Source: Rhizobiales bacterium PAR1 (lineage in GTDB: Bacteria; Pseudomonadota; Alphaproteobacteria; Rhizobiales; Beijerinckiaceae). From it: 64,000 bases of DNA. Position numbers and translations under genes: made by a program. The stretch spans positions 263,802-327,801 of the forward strand of contig NKIW01000004.1 of assembly GCA_002256205.1 (NCBI GenBank), given 5' to 3'. Position 1 is the first letter of the stretch, and every line of letters begins with the position of its first letter. Under the pieces are notes generated by a model that saw only the letters and a program-made list of their open reading frames with translations, searched no databases and was not told where the DNA came from. Below are positions 1 to 8,743 of this stretch, in pieces.

Positions 1-489
1 AATCCGCGAAACCGGCTGCTGCACATAGGTTGCGAACAACGGCACGAAAACGAAGAGGCCCCACATGCCGTAAATGATCGAGGGCACGGCTGCGAGAAGC
101 TCGATGGTGGTAGCCACAGGCTGCTTGAGCCAGGGCGGGGCCAACTGGGTGAGATACACCGCAATGCCGAGCGAGAGCGGAAGGCCGATCACCAGCGCGA
201 TCACCGCCGTCGAAAGTGTGCCAACGATCGCTGGCCAGGCGCCATATTTATCGTTCTGGGTATCCCAGACGCTGGACGTCAGGAAGCCGAACCCCATCTC
301 GCGGAAGGCCGGCCAACCGCCAACGATCATCGAAATCATGATCCCTGCGAGCAGCACCAGAACCAAAAGCGCTGCGATAAAGCTGGCATTGCGAAAAATC
401 GGGTCGAACAAGCCACCGGATACCCCGCGATGGACTGACGCTCGGTTCGCGACCGTCTGGTCCTTCAGTGGACCCATGTTGGCACCCAT
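1..489 (-). CDS. pstC: phosphate ABC transporter permease PstC (3' part beyond window)
   Basis: Inner-membrane permease of the high-affinity phosphate importer PstSCAB. The first 163 codons are visible and the rest lies past base 1. I start at the ATG at 489, which gives a short cytoplasmic N-terminus and a first membrane helix at about residues 36-57. Residues 130-144 read ELLAAVPSIIYGMWG, the conserved cytoplasmic loop of PstC that contacts the ATPase. The gene lies 122 bp downstream of pstS on the same strand, as in standard pst operons, so it should share the PhoB-controlled promoter upstream of pstS. Identification is firm; the exact start is moderately sure. Confidence 0.93.
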   Translation of the reverse strand, partial: MGANMGPLKDQTVANRASVHRGVSGGLFDPIFRNASFIAALLVLVLLAGIMISMIVGGWPAFREMGFGFLTSSVWDTQNDKYGAWPAIVGTLSTAVIALVIGLPLSLGIAVYLTQLAPPWLKQPVATTIELLAAVPSIIYGMWGLFVFVPLFATYVQQPVSRI

Positions 490-560
490 CTCGTCATCCC
501 CCACGCCAAAGGCTGGCTTCTACAGCAGGTCATGCGATTGACCTCACTTCAAGACACGAT

Positions 561-593
561 CCGGGTGAGGCCCGCATCAGCGACCCCACCCGG
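561..593 (-). other. intercistronic inverted repeat between pstS and pstC
   Basis: Seven-base perfect arms (561-567 CCGGGTG, 587-593 CACCCGG) flank a 19-base loop that can pair a little further. It sits just after the pstS stop and before pstC. Hairpins in this place commonly let an abundant binding protein be made in excess over its permease by stabilising mRNA or partly terminating transcription. No T-run follows, so a stabiliser is likelier than a full terminator. The function is inferred. Confidence 0.5.
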
Positions 594-611
594 GATAGGA
601 TTGTACAAGCC

Positions 612-1652
612 TTAGAAGATCGGCTTGTCCGAGCCGTCAACAATGCTCTTCCAGCTCGCGCGAACCTTGTCCTTCACGTTGGCCGGCAGCGGAACATATT
701 CGAGGTCAGTCGCCATCGCATCGCCGCTCTTGTAGGCCCAATCGAAGAACTTCATCACTTCCTTGGCCTGCTCCACCTTGTCCGTCTTCTTGTAGACGAG
801 GATGAACGTCGCCGAGGTGATCGGCCAGGATTTTGCGCCCGGCTGGTCGTTGATGATGATGCCGAAGCCCGGCGCGGCATTCCAGTCAGCGTTGGCCGCC
901 GCGGCCTGGAAGGACTCGATGGTTGGAGCCGGATACTGGCCGTCCTTGTTCTGGACGAGGGCATAGGAGAGCTTGTTCTGCTTGGCATAGGCGTATTCGA
1001 CATAGCCGATCGAATTGGCGATCTGCTTCACCGAAGCGGCAACGCCTTCATTGCCCTTGCCGCCCACACCGACCGGGAATTGCACCGAGGTATTCGCACC
1101 GATCTTGCTCTTCCAGTCCGCCGAGACGCGGCTGAGATAATCGGTCCAGACGAAGGTCGTGCCCGAGCCATCCGAACGATAGACGACGTTGATGTTGATA
1201 TCCGGCAGCTGGAGGCCCGCGTTGATGCCCGCGATCTTCGGGTCATTCCACTTCTTCACAGTGCCCATATAGATCTCGGCAAGCAAGGTGCCGGTGAGCT
1301 TGAGCTTACCCGCTTCGATGCCGGGAACATTGATCGCGGGGACGAGAGCGCCCATCACGGTCGGGAACTGCAAAAGGCCGGCGGCGTCAAGTTCTTCGCC
1401 CTTCAGCGGCATGTCGGAGGCACCGAAGTCAACGGTCTTCGACTTGATCTGGCGGATACCACCACCCGAACCGATGGACTGATAATTCAGGCCATTGCCG
1501 GTTTCCTTTTTGTAGGCTTCTGCCCACTTGGCGTAGATCGGGAAGGGGAAGGTCGCGCCGGCGCCCGTCATGTCGGCAGCCTGAACCGCGCCAGCTATCC
1601 CGGTCACTGCCAGCCCACAGGACGCGGCGGCGATCATCAGAAATTTGCGCAT
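612..1652 (-). CDS. pstS: phosphate-binding periplasmic protein PstS
   Basis: Periplasmic phosphate receptor of the Pst importer, 346 aa. The ATG at 1652 follows an AGAGAGGA ribosome site; it opens a clear signal peptide with Ala-rich core and a likely cut after AVQA, about residue 25. Phosphate-contact segments typical of PstS are present: TGAGATFPFPIY near the mature N-terminus, GSGGGIRQI followed by DFGASD, and GSGTTFVWTDYL. Length is normal. It is the first gene of the pst operon, with pstC downstream, and a two-repeat Pho box lies about 50 bp upstream of the start, so induction by phosphate limitation through PhoB is expected. Confidence 0.96.
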   Translation of the reverse strand: MRKFLMIAAASCGLAVTGIAGAVQAADMTGAGATFPFPIYAKWAEAYKKETGNGLNYQSIGSGGGIRQIKSKTVDFGASDMPLKGEELDAAGLLQFPTVMGALVPAINVPGIEAGKLKLTGTLLAEIYMGTVKKWNDPKIAGINAGLQLPDININVVYRSDGSGTTFVWTDYLSRVSADWKSKIGANTSVQFPVGVGGKGNEGVAASVKQIANSIGYVEYAYAKQNKLSYALVQNKDGQYPAPTIESFQAAAANADWNAAPGFGIIINDQPGAKSWPITSATFILVYKKTDKVEQAKEVMKFFDWAYKSGDAMATDLEYVPLPANVKDKVRASWKSIVDGSDKPIF

Positions 1653-1700
1653 GGAGAAATCCTCTCTTGATCGGTGTGATCTCCCCTGTCCAAACATGTT

Positions 1701-1722
1701 CTTTATGACAGCTGGATGACAA
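1701..1722 (-). promoter_or_regulatory. Pho box upstream of pstS
   Basis: On the minus strand two adjacent 11-base repeats read TTGTCATCCAG and CTGTCATAAAG, matching the PhoB consensus of tandem CTGTCA half-sites spaced 11 bp apart. The box ends 48 bp before the pstS ATG, a usual distance. PhoB binding here would replace a -35 element. No convincing -10 hexamer stands out, as is common for such promoters. Confidence 0.85.
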
Positions 1723-1750
1723 TCTCCCTCGAGCGCCCCGGATTCCCCAA

Positions 1751-3358
1751 TCAGCGCGTTGCGGCGCGCTGATAATCCTTCACATCGGAGAAAGTGATCT
1801 CGGGAAAACGCTCGGTGTCATATTGCAGCGAGAATGGGCTCGGGGCCATGAACACCGGCGCACCGTCCAGATCGGTCGCCATGGCCGAGCCGTGACGCTC
1901 CATGAAAGTCGCGAGCTTCTTGGCATCCCCAGAGGTCACCCAGCGGCAGAGGGTGAAGCGCGTCACTTCGTAGCCGATGGGCAGGCCATATTCCTGCTTG
2001 AGGCGGGCGGCGAGCACATCGAGCTGAAGCGCACCAACCACGCCAACAATCGCGCCGGAGCCGTCATTCGGCACGAAGAGCTGCACCACGCCCTCCTCCG
2101 CAAGCTGCTGAAGCGCCTCGCGCAGCTTCTTCGCCTTCATCGCATCCTGAAGCGTGATGCGGCGGAGGATTTCCGGCGCAAAGCTCGGCACGCCACGAAA
2201 CTGGATATCCTCACCCTCGGTGAGCGTATCACCGATACGCAAGGTGCCGTGGTTCGGCAAACCGACGACATCGCCCGCCCAGGCCTCATCGGCAATCGAG
2301 CGATCCTGCGCAAAAAAGAATTGCGGCGTGTTGAGGCTGATCGGCTTGCCGGTGCGCACCAGCTTGGCCTTCATGCCGCGCTGGAGCTTGCCGGAACAGA
2401 TGCGCATGAAGGCGATACGATCCCGGTGGTTCGGGTCCATATTCGCCTGAATCTTGAAGACGAACCCGGTCATTTTCGGCTCTGCCGCCTCGACAAGGCG
2501 CTTGTCCGCCTCTTGGCCGCGCGGAGAAGGGGCATAGGCGGCCATGGCATCGATGAGGTCGCGCACGCCGAAATTCTTCAAGGCCGAACCAAAAAAAACC
2601 GGCGTCAGGTGCCCCTCGCGGAAAGCCACGAGATCAAACTTCCGGCAGCCCTCCTCAGCGAGCATGGCTTCTTCAAGCCAGGCATCCGCCTCATAGGGCG
2701 GAAGCAGCGCCGTGAGCGCGGGGTCATCAAGACCGCTGACTTGCATCGCCTCAGTATCATTATCAAGACGGCGGACAGTTTTCGTCTCGAAGGCATAAGT
2801 GCCGGCGAAGCTCTTGCCGCGGCTGATCGGCCAGGTGACAGGCGCCGTATCCAGCGCCAGTGTTTTCTCGATCTCGTCGAGCAATTCGAAGGGGTCGCGC
2901 GCTTCGCGGTCAAGCTTGTTGATGAAAGTGACGATGGGGATATCGCGCAGGCGGCAGACCTCGAAGAGTTTGCGCGTGCGTGCCTCGATGCCCTTCGCCG
3001 CATCGATCACCATGACCGCTGCATCGACAGCGGTCAGCGTCCGGTAGGTATCTTCCGAGAAGTCCTCATGGCCCGGCGTATCCAGCAGGTTGAAGACACA
3101 ATCGCCATATTCAAAGGTCATCACCGAGGTGACGACCGAAATCCCGCGTTCGCGCTCGATGCCCATCCAGTCCGAGCGGGTCTGGGTTGCGTTTTTCTTG
3201 GCCTTCACCTCGCCCGCGAGCTGGATCGCCCCACCGAAGAGCAACAGCTTTTCGGTCAGCGTCGTCTTGCCCGCGTCCGGATGCGAGATGATCGCGAAGG
3301 TGCGACGGCGGTCCACCTCGCGGCTGGCCGCAGCAAGTTCGGGCGAAAGGGTGTTCAT
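1751..3358 (-). CDS. prfC: peptide chain release factor 3 (RF3)
   Basis: Translational GTPase that removes RF1 and RF2 from the ribosome after peptide release. From the ATG at 3358 it is 535 aa, normal for RF3. The G1 P-loop SHPDAGKT is at residues 25-32, the effector region has RGISVVTSVM, G3 is DTPGHEDF and G4 is NKLD. The RF3 signature EDTYRTLTAVD separates it from EF-G. An in-frame upstream Met exists at 3403, but family alignment starts near residue 5 from 3358. It stands alone between the pst operon and a CitE-like gene; nothing indicates specific regulation. Confidence 0.96.
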   Translation of the reverse strand: MNTLSPELAAASREVDRRRTFAIISHPDAGKTTLTEKLLLFGGAIQLAGEVKAKKNATQTRSDWMGIERERGISVVTSVMTFEYGDCVFNLLDTPGHEDFSEDTYRTLTAVDAAVMVIDAAKGIEARTRKLFEVCRLRDIPIVTFINKLDREARDPFELLDEIEKTLALDTAPVTWPISRGKSFAGTYAFETKTVRRLDNDTEAMQVSGLDDPALTALLPPYEADAWLEEAMLAEEGCRKFDLVAFREGHLTPVFFGSALKNFGVRDLIDAMAAYAPSPRGQEADKRLVEAAEPKMTGFVFKIQANMDPNHRDRIAFMRICSGKLQRGMKAKLVRTGKPISLNTPQFFFAQDRSIADEAWAGDVVGLPNHGTLRIGDTLTEGEDIQFRGVPSFAPEILRRITLQDAMKAKKLREALQQLAEEGVVQLFVPNDGSGAIVGVVGALQLDVLAARLKQEYGLPIGYEVTRFTLCRWVTSGDAKKLATFMERHGSAMATDLDGAPVFMAPSPFSLQYDTERFPEITFSDVKDYQRAATR

Positions 3359-3461
3359 GGTGGTTCCATTCCAATGCGGTTGAGCCGCGCGTTGCGACAG
3401 CACCTAGCGGCCAGCCAGCGGTTTGGCGACCCCAAATTTAGTCAAACCAGCTCGAAGGTGA

Positions 3462-4349
3462 TCAAATTGCCCCTAATTCCGCTGCGCGCGTCAGAAGTCG
3501 CTTCGCCGCACGATACGTCGGGACCTCCACCATCAACCCGTCGACATCGACTCTGTCGAGCCCAGCCGCGCGCGCAGCCTCAAACGCCGTCACGCGTCGC
3601 TGTGCCAAGACAATCTCTTCGGGCGATGGCGTCAGCAAGCGGTTAACGAGATCGATTTGCGCGCCGTGAACGAGGCTCTTGGCCTTGTAGCCGAGCGAAC
3701 GCGCGAAGCGCATGTCGGCTTCGGCCTCTATGAGCCCCGTGAAAGTATACGGGCAATCAATCGCGACCACGCCCGCCGCCACGCATTCAACGAGGAATCG
3801 CTGGCGGACATAGGCCAGCTCGTCACAGCCGGGCGTACGCTCGGCATCCAGGTCCGCAACCATATCTTCCGCCGCAACCAGCATCGCGGTGACCCGGGGC
3901 GAGGCTGCGGCAATCGCGCCGGCCTGCACCAGTCCGGCTGCCGTCTCGATGTTCGGCACGATTTCCGTTGAGCCCGGCGCGATCCCGAGCAGCGCCTCGT
4001 GGCGGCTGACCGTCTCGTCGAGTTTACGAATCTGTGCCGGCGAGGTCACCATTGCCATCAGAACGGCATCGGGACAGCCGGGCATCGCGGCGACAAGATC
4101 GTCAAAGCCGCCGCTCTCCAGCGGATTGATCCGCACAGTGGCAACCACGCCTGCCGCGTGCCAGCCAGCGAGGATTTCCGGCACCAGCGCGCGGGCCTCG
4201 CTTTTGCGCTCCGGGGGCACGAAATCTTCCAATTCCTGAATGAGCACATCTGCACCGCCGTGCGTCGCCCTGAGAAGAATGTCCTTCTCCGCTCCGGGCA
4301 GAAACAGCCAGGAACGGCGATTGCGCGGGGTACGTTTATCGCTAGTCAT
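3462..4349 (-). CDS. HpcH/HpaI aldolase / citrate lyase beta-like (CitE-like) protein
   Basis: Predicted TIM-barrel lyase or thioesterase of the CitE-like group, which acts on acyl-CoA esters such as malyl-, citramalyl- or 3-hydroxyacyl-CoA, 295 aa. The N-terminus has RSWLFLPG and QELEDFVPPERKSEAR, the family's Mg- and CoA-site signature. AEDMVADLDAERTPGC in mid-protein matches the conserved GAEDLAADLG-type motif. No citrate lyase alpha or gamma subunit is nearby, so it is a stand-alone CitE-like enzyme. It is divergent from the nitroreductase gene (132 bp between), at the edge of the catabolic region. The exact substrate cannot be read from sequence. Confidence 0.82.
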   Translation of the reverse strand: MTSDKRTPRNRRSWLFLPGAEKDILLRATHGGADVLIQELEDFVPPERKSEARALVPEILAGWHAAGVVATVRINPLESGGFDDLVAAMPGCPDAVLMAMVTSPAQIRKLDETVSRHEALLGIAPGSTEIVPNIETAAGLVQAGAIAAASPRVTAMLVAAEDMVADLDAERTPGCDELAYVRQRFLVECVAAGVVAIDCPYTFTGLIEAEADMRFARSLGYKAKSLVHGAQIDLVNRLLTPSPEEIVLAQRRVTAFEAARAAGLDRVDVDGLMVEVPTYRAAKRLLTRAAELGAI

Positions 4350-4481
4350 ACGGCCCTCATCATCGGTCTGTCGTTGAAAGACGAACGCAAGGTCTGGTCA
4401 AGCGCGGGGCGCAAAATTTCGGGATGCCTTGCCCGTCTCTGCCTGTTACCACAAGATGACAGACCCTAGTTCGGAGCCTTC

Positions 4482-5201
4482 ATGTCCCTATCACCTTCCG
4501 TCGCGGAAGCGCTCGAAACGCGCAGTTCCATCCGCGCCTATCTCGATGAGCCGGTGCCGCTCGAGACCGTCACCCGTATTCTCGAACTCGCAAGCCGCGC
4601 GCCCAGCGGCACAAATATGCAGCCGTGGCAGGTAATCGTGCTCACTGGCGAAGCGCTGAAGACCTTCGGCACAAAGCTTGAAGCGCTCGCGCTCACCGGC
4701 GAACAGGGCACACCGACCTATCGCTACTACCCGAAGGAATTCCGCGAGCCTTATCTTGGCCGTCGCCGGAAAGTTGGTTGGGATCTCTACGGCGCGCTTG
4801 GCATCCAGCGCGGCGAGACCGAGAAAATGGCGAAACAGCATGCGAAGAACATGACGTTTTTCGATGCACCCGTCGGCATGATCTTCACCATCGATGCCTA
4901 TCTCGAAATCGGCTCGTGGCTCGATTACGGCATGTTTCTCCAGAACATCATGATCGCCGCACGCGGCTTTGGTCTGCACACCTGTCCGCAGGCAGCGTTT
5001 GCGACCTTCCACGCTGAAATCCGCGCCATGCTGGCGATTCCCGAGGAGCGACAGGTCGTCTGCGGCATGGCGCTCGGCAAGGCGGATATGTCCGCGCCGG
5101 AGAACCTTTTTCGCACCGAGCGCGCGCCGGTGGCGGAGTTCACCCGTTTTGTTTCCACCCTCCCGGTGAATTCTTGCCTCCCCGGCAAGACACCGGCGTA
5201 A
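4482..5201 (+). CDS. nitroreductase family FMN oxidoreductase
   Basis: Predicted FMN-dependent NAD(P)H oxidoreductase, 239 aa. The N-terminal RSSIRAYLDEPV and the APSGTNMQPWQV segment (about residues 38-49) are the FMN-phosphate and dimer-interface signatures of the nitroreductase fold; GFGLHTCPQ and the VVCGMALGKAD tail also fit. Members reduce nitroaromatics, quinones or enoates, so the substrate is open. The next gene, a carboxymuconolactone-decarboxylase-like protein, starts 15 bp downstream on the same strand. The two form a small operon closed by a strong palindromic terminator and convergent with the large liv/SDR block. Confidence 0.85.
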   Translation: MSLSPSVAEALETRSSIRAYLDEPVPLETVTRILELASRAPSGTNMQPWQVIVLTGEALKTFGTKLEALALTGEQGTPTYRYYPKEFREPYLGRRRKVGWDLYGALGIQRGETEKMAKQHAKNMTFFDAPVGMIFTIDAYLEIGSWLDYGMFLQNIMIAARGFGLHTCPQAAFATFHAEIRAMLAIPEERQVVCGMALGKADMSAPENLFRTERAPVAEFTRFVSTLPVNSCLPGKTPA

Positions 5202-5216
5202 TTCCAGAGGTATTCC

Positions 5217-5609
5217 ATGGCTGAAAGTGACCAGTTCGAAAAGGGCCTCAAGGTTCGCCGCGAAGTCCTCGGCAGCGAGTATGTCGACGGCTCGATCGCG
5301 CGCGCCGACGACTTCATGATGGCGTTCCAGCGAATCACCACCGAATGGTGCTGGGGCTACGCCTGGACGCGGCCCGGCCTCGACCTCAAGACGCGTTCGA
5401 TGCTCAACCTCGCAATGCTGACCGCGCTCGCCAAACCCGCCGAGCTGAAGCTCCACGTCAAGGGCGCGTTAAAGAACGGCGTCACGGTCGACGAAATCAA
5501 GGAAATCCTGCTGCACGCCACCGTTTACAGCGGCATTCCTTGCGGCCTCGAAGCCTTCAAGGCAGCCCATGAGGTGCTGAAGGCCGAAGGCGCGCTGGAC
5601 CCGAAATAA
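5217..5609 (+). CDS. carboxymuconolactone decarboxylase family protein
   Basis: Small all-helical protein, 130 aa, of the CMD family. The body LDLKTRSMLNLAMLTAL, the KLHVKGALKNGV segment and the DEIKEILLH motif closely follow true 4-carboxymuconolactone decarboxylases (PcaC) rather than AhpD peroxidase-like members, which carry a CxxC that is absent here. PcaC converts 4-carboxymuconolactone to 3-oxoadipate enol-lactone in the protocatechuate branch, but no other pca gene is nearby, so another ring-derived substrate is possible. It is translationally close to the nitroreductase upstream and is followed directly by a terminator. Confidence 0.85.
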   Translation: MAESDQFEKGLKVRREVLGSEYVDGSIARADDFMMAFQRITTEWCWGYAWTRPGLDLKTRSMLNLAMLTALAKPAELKLHVKGALKNGVTVDEIKEILLHATVYSGIPCGLEAFKAAHEVLKAEGALDPK

Positions 5610-5610
5610 G

Positions 5611-5638
5611 ATAAGGGCGCCAGATCTGGCGCCCTTAT
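5611..5638. terminator. bidirectional intrinsic terminator
   Basis: A perfect 28-base palindrome (ATAAGGGCGCC then AGATCT then GGCGCCCTTAT) begins two bases after the stop of the CMD gene. The GC core GGGCGCC is flanked by A-rich and T-rich ends, so it can end transcripts from both the nitroreductase operon and the convergent minus-strand ten-gene block that finishes at 5706. Confidence 0.88.
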
Positions 5639-5705
5639 TGTCATTTTCCGCATTTTCTTCACACGAACTGGAAGCCACTTCGCTTGAAAATGCTTCTTAG
5701 ATTTC

Positions 5706-6308
5706 TCAGCCCTTCAGCACCGTCGCAACCATCGAGGGTTGCTTCTCGAAGCCCGCATACCACGCAGCAAGTTTCGGGTGCGTCCTGCGCCAGTCGTATT
5801 CCGGGAAGCGCAGATCCAGATAGCTCAGGGCCGAGGCGAGCGTGATCGCGCCGATATCCGCGCGCCCTTCCGGTGCATGGGCTTCGAAATGCGCGAGCGT
5901 GGTGAAAATCTTGTCCCATTGGCCGCTGATCCAATCCGGCCAACGCAGGGCTTCCGGGCGCACCGCGACTTCGTAGCGCAAGATAAGCGCAGCACCGAGG
6001 ATGCCATCGCCCAGCGCCTGATCGATCTCCGCCTGAAGGCGCGCCTTGGGATCGGCCGGAAAGACCGAGCCCTTCGCCAGATCGTTGAGGTAGGCGCAGA
6101 TCACACGGCTATCTGCGATCACGGTGCCATCATCGGCAATCAGCGTCGGCACCTGCCCGAGCGGGTTCTGTGCGATGATCGTACGGTCCCGGTTAACCGG
6201 ATGCGCGGCACTTCCGAGCATCTCGATCTTGTCCGCAAGACCGACTTCATGGGCGGTGATCATCACCTTGCGAACATATGGCGAGGTGGGAGAGAAAAAG
6301 AGCTTCAT
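5706..6308 (-). CDS. glutathione S-transferase family protein
   Basis: Cytosolic GST-like protein, 200 aa from the ATG at 6308. The thioredoxin-like N-domain begins MKLFFSPTSPYVRKV, with Ser or Tyr rather than Cys at the glutathione-activating position. NPLGQVPTL carries the cis-proline that binds the gamma-glutamyl moiety, and DSRVICAYL opens the glutathione-contact helix. The helical C-domain is complete. It is the last gene of a minus-strand block and starts 11 bp after the flavoprotein stop, so it probably acts in the same catabolic pathway, for example on an electrophilic or maleyl-type intermediate, or in detoxification. The substrate is unknown. Confidence 0.85.
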   Translation of the reverse strand: MKLFFSPTSPYVRKVMITAHEVGLADKIEMLGSAAHPVNRDRTIIAQNPLGQVPTLIADDGTVIADSRVICAYLNDLAKGSVFPADPKARLQAEIDQALGDGILGAALILRYEVAVRPEALRWPDWISGQWDKIFTTLAHFEAHAPEGRADIGAITLASALSYLDLRFPEYDWRRTHPKLAAWYAGFEKQPSMVATVLKG

Positions 6309-6319
6309 CGAAGAGCCTT

Positions 6320-7999
6320 TCAGAGTTTGCCAGCGAGGCTGAGACCCGCGATATAGCCGAAAGTCAGCGCCGGACCGAGGGTAATTCCGGCGGAGGGATA
6401 GCTCCCCGCCATGATCGAATTCATATCGTTGCCGCAGGCGTAAAGACCGGGAATCGGCGCACCATCCTTGCCGAGTACCCGCGCTGCGGTATCGGTCTCC
6501 AGCCCTGCCGCCGTACCGATGTCTCCGGGAAAGACCTTCACGGCATAGAAGGGCGCTGTCTCGACCGGGCCGAGGCAAGGGTTCGGCTTATGGGCGGCAT
6601 CCCCGAGATAGCGGTTATAGGCCGTCGAGCCCTTGCCGAAGGCGCGGTCTTTACCTGAGCGCGCCGCAGCGTTCATCTCGGCCACGCTTGCGGCGAGGTT
6701 TTTGGGGTCGACGCCGATTTTTGCAGCAAGTTCGGCGATGGAATTGCCGGTGAGGAGATAGCCCGCATCGATATAGCGCCTAGGGCTGCCTGGGCCGGGG
6801 CGGACAAGCCCGATTCCATAGGTTTTCAGGAACTTGGCATCGCAGACGAGGAAAGCAGGGATAGCCGCCGGGCTGCGGTGCATCGCCTCGACAAACTCGT
6901 GATAGGAGGTCGATTCGTTGACAAAACGACGCCCGTTCTGGTCCACGGCAACAAGACCGGGCTTGGCGCGATCGAGAATGAGATGCGGAAAGCGCACCTC
7001 GCGGCCATCGGCCTCGCACATCACCGAAACCGGCGTCCAGAAGGCATTGCCGACGTTCTCCGCGCCAAGCGTCCCCCCCGCGTCGAGCCCAAGGCCGATG
7101 CCGTCACCCGCATTATCCTGCGGTGCCATCGAGTAATGCTGGCGCGCGTGCGGCACAAGTTTGTCACGCATAGCCGCGCTGCCGGGAAAGCCACCACTCG
7201 CGAACACCACGCCACGCCGCGCACCCAAGCGGCGCTCGCCCTGAGGCGTATCAACCACCAGCCCTGCCACGCGCCCCTCTTCGAGAATGAGATCGCGTGC
7301 GGCGTGATTCTCGCGCATCGGAATGTTGCGGTTGAGGGCGGATTTGATCAGCCGCGCTGCCAGCGCATTGCCCATGAGGAGACGCGTGCCGCGCGGATGG
7401 GTGATCCGGTCCGCCGCATATTTCAGGATCAGTTTCGCTGCACCCCAGAAATTCGGCAGGGTTTTTGTCGCGCCGAGCAGCATGTCGATGTCCTTGCGGT
7501 TCACCATCATGCCGCCGAAGACAAGAAATTCATTGAGCGGCCGCTTCAGTCGCGTGAAAGCGGCACCCAGTGCCTTGCCGTCATAGACTACGGGGTCGAG
7601 CGTGCGCCCGCCTGTCGCCGCACCGGGAAGGTCGGGCTGGTAATCCGGTGAGACTGCGCGCGGCGCGAGGCGCAGCTCGGTGTTCCTTTCGAGGAAGCTG
7701 ATCATTTCCGGGCCGCGATCAAGAAAGGTCTCGATCATCGGCAGGTTCATCCGGTTGCCAAGAATCGCACGGAGATAGGTCAGCACCGCCTCGCGGCTTT
7801 CGGTGAAGCCGACTTCGGACAGATGCGGATTCCCCGGCACCCAAACCGCGCCGCCGGAAATCGCGGTCGAGCCACCAAGCGTTGCGGCCTTCTCGATCAC
7901 CAAGACCGAGAGCCCATGGATCGAAGCCGTCAGCGCGACGGAGAGCCCCGCCGCGCCGGAGCCGACCACCACGACATCAAAGGTTTCGTCAAAGCTCAT
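6320..7999 (-). CDS. FAD-dependent dehydrogenase, 3-ketosteroid-delta1-dehydrogenase-like
   Basis: Flavoprotein of the succinate dehydrogenase/fumarate reductase/KstD superfamily, 559 aa. It opens with the Rossmann FAD motif VVVGSGAAGLSVAL (about residues 10-23), followed by the EKAATLGGSTAISGG segment. The C-terminus has GLYACGNDMNSIMAGSYPSAG, the ending typical of 3-ketosteroid and related 1,2-desaturases. Such enzymes introduce a C=C bond next to a ring ketone, which would suit alicyclic or steroid-like substrates. It lies 3 bp from the upstream SDR and 11 bp from the GST, so it is co-transcribed. No other steroid ring-degradation genes (for example hsaC or kshA) are in view, so a steroid substrate is not shown. 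Confidence 0.84.
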   Translation of the reverse strand: MSFDETFDVVVVGSGAAGLSVALTASIHGLSVLVIEKAATLGGSTAISGGAVWVPGNPHLSEVGFTESREAVLTYLRAILGNRMNLPMIETFLDRGPEMISFLERNTELRLAPRAVSPDYQPDLPGAATGGRTLDPVVYDGKALGAAFTRLKRPLNEFLVFGGMMVNRKDIDMLLGATKTLPNFWGAAKLILKYAADRITHPRGTRLLMGNALAARLIKSALNRNIPMRENHAARDLILEEGRVAGLVVDTPQGERRLGARRGVVFASGGFPGSAAMRDKLVPHARQHYSMAPQDNAGDGIGLGLDAGGTLGAENVGNAFWTPVSVMCEADGREVRFPHLILDRAKPGLVAVDQNGRRFVNESTSYHEFVEAMHRSPAAIPAFLVCDAKFLKTYGIGLVRPGPGSPRRYIDAGYLLTGNSIAELAAKIGVDPKNLAASVAEMNAAARSGKDRAFGKGSTAYNRYLGDAAHKPNPCLGPVETAPFYAVKVFPGDIGTAAGLETDTAARVLGKDGAPIPGLYACGNDMNSIMAGSYPSAGITLGPALTFGYIAGLSLAGKL

Positions 8000-8002
8000 G
8001 GT

Positions 8003-8731
8003 TCAGATCCCCATGCCACCGCCGAGCGATTTCCCGCCATCGACCAGCAGCACCTGCCCGGTGATAAAATCCATCGCCGGATTGGCAAGGAAGGAGACCG
8101 CGTTGGCGATATCCTGCGGACGGCCCGCCTTGCCGGTGGGCTGAAGCGCAAGCTGTGCCGCCATGCGCTCGGGCGTCAGGGCGTGAAGGAGCGGTGTATC
8201 GATCAACCCCGGCGCTACCGCGTTCACCAGAATACCCTTGGCAGCAAGCTCCATCGCCATGGCGCGCGTGAGGCCGACAACCGCCGCCTTCGATGCCACG
8301 TAATGCGCATGATTGCGTGCGCCGAGAAACGCGCGGCTCGCGATGTTGACGATTTTCGCGCCGCGTTCCATTCGCCGCGCCGTCGCCTGAGAGAGCGCGA
8401 AAAGCGCGATCAGATTGACATCATACATGCGGCGAAAATCCTCGATCGAGAGATCGAAAAAGCCGCGTTCGTCGAAAATTCCGGCGTTGTTGACGAGCGC
8501 CGAGACCGGACGTTCGCGTTCGACAAAGGCGGCAATGCCCTCACGGTCGAGAAGGTCGAGCCCGGCCGCACGCGCTGAAGCGCCGATTTCAGTGGCGGCC
8601 TTGGCGGCTGCATCGCCGTCGCGGTCGAGCACAATCACCTCGAAGCTATCGCGCGCGAACCGTTCGGCAATGCCGCGCCCGATGCCGCGTGCGCCGCCAG
8701 TGACAATCGCGAGGGGAAGCGTGGAGGCCAT
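8003..8731 (-). CDS. short-chain dehydrogenase/reductase (SDR)
   Basis: Classical NAD(P)-dependent SDR, 242 aa. The cofactor motif TGGARGIG is at residues 11-18, NNAG forms the central sheet motif, and the catalytic Tyr-Lys pair appears as YVASK. The Asp-Arg pair after beta-2 (LDRDGD) favours NAD(H). The C-terminus FITGQVLLVDGG is typical. It is the second of three SDR genes in the block and sits 12 bp after another SDR and 3 bp before the flavoprotein. The three probably oxidise successive hydroxyl intermediates of one pathway, such as 3-hydroxyacyl-CoAs or ring alcohols. Confidence 0.9.
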   Translation of the reverse strand: MASTLPLAIVTGGARGIGRGIAERFARDSFEVIVLDRDGDAAAKAATEIGASARAAGLDLLDREGIAAFVERERPVSALVNNAGIFDERGFFDLSIEDFRRMYDVNLIALFALSQATARRMERGAKIVNIASRAFLGARNHAHYVASKAAVVGLTRAMAMELAAKGILVNAVAPGLIDTPLLHALTPERMAAQLALQPTGKAGRPQDIANAVSFLANPAMDFITGQVLLVDGGKSLGGGMGI

Positions 8732-8743
8732 TTCAAATTCCGT

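Noticed and set aside
1823-3646. 607-codon open frame on the plus strand opposite prfC
   Set aside because: It mirrors prfC, whose GTPase motifs are complete. Long antisense frames are common in this high-GC codon usage, and the translation has no recognisable domain.
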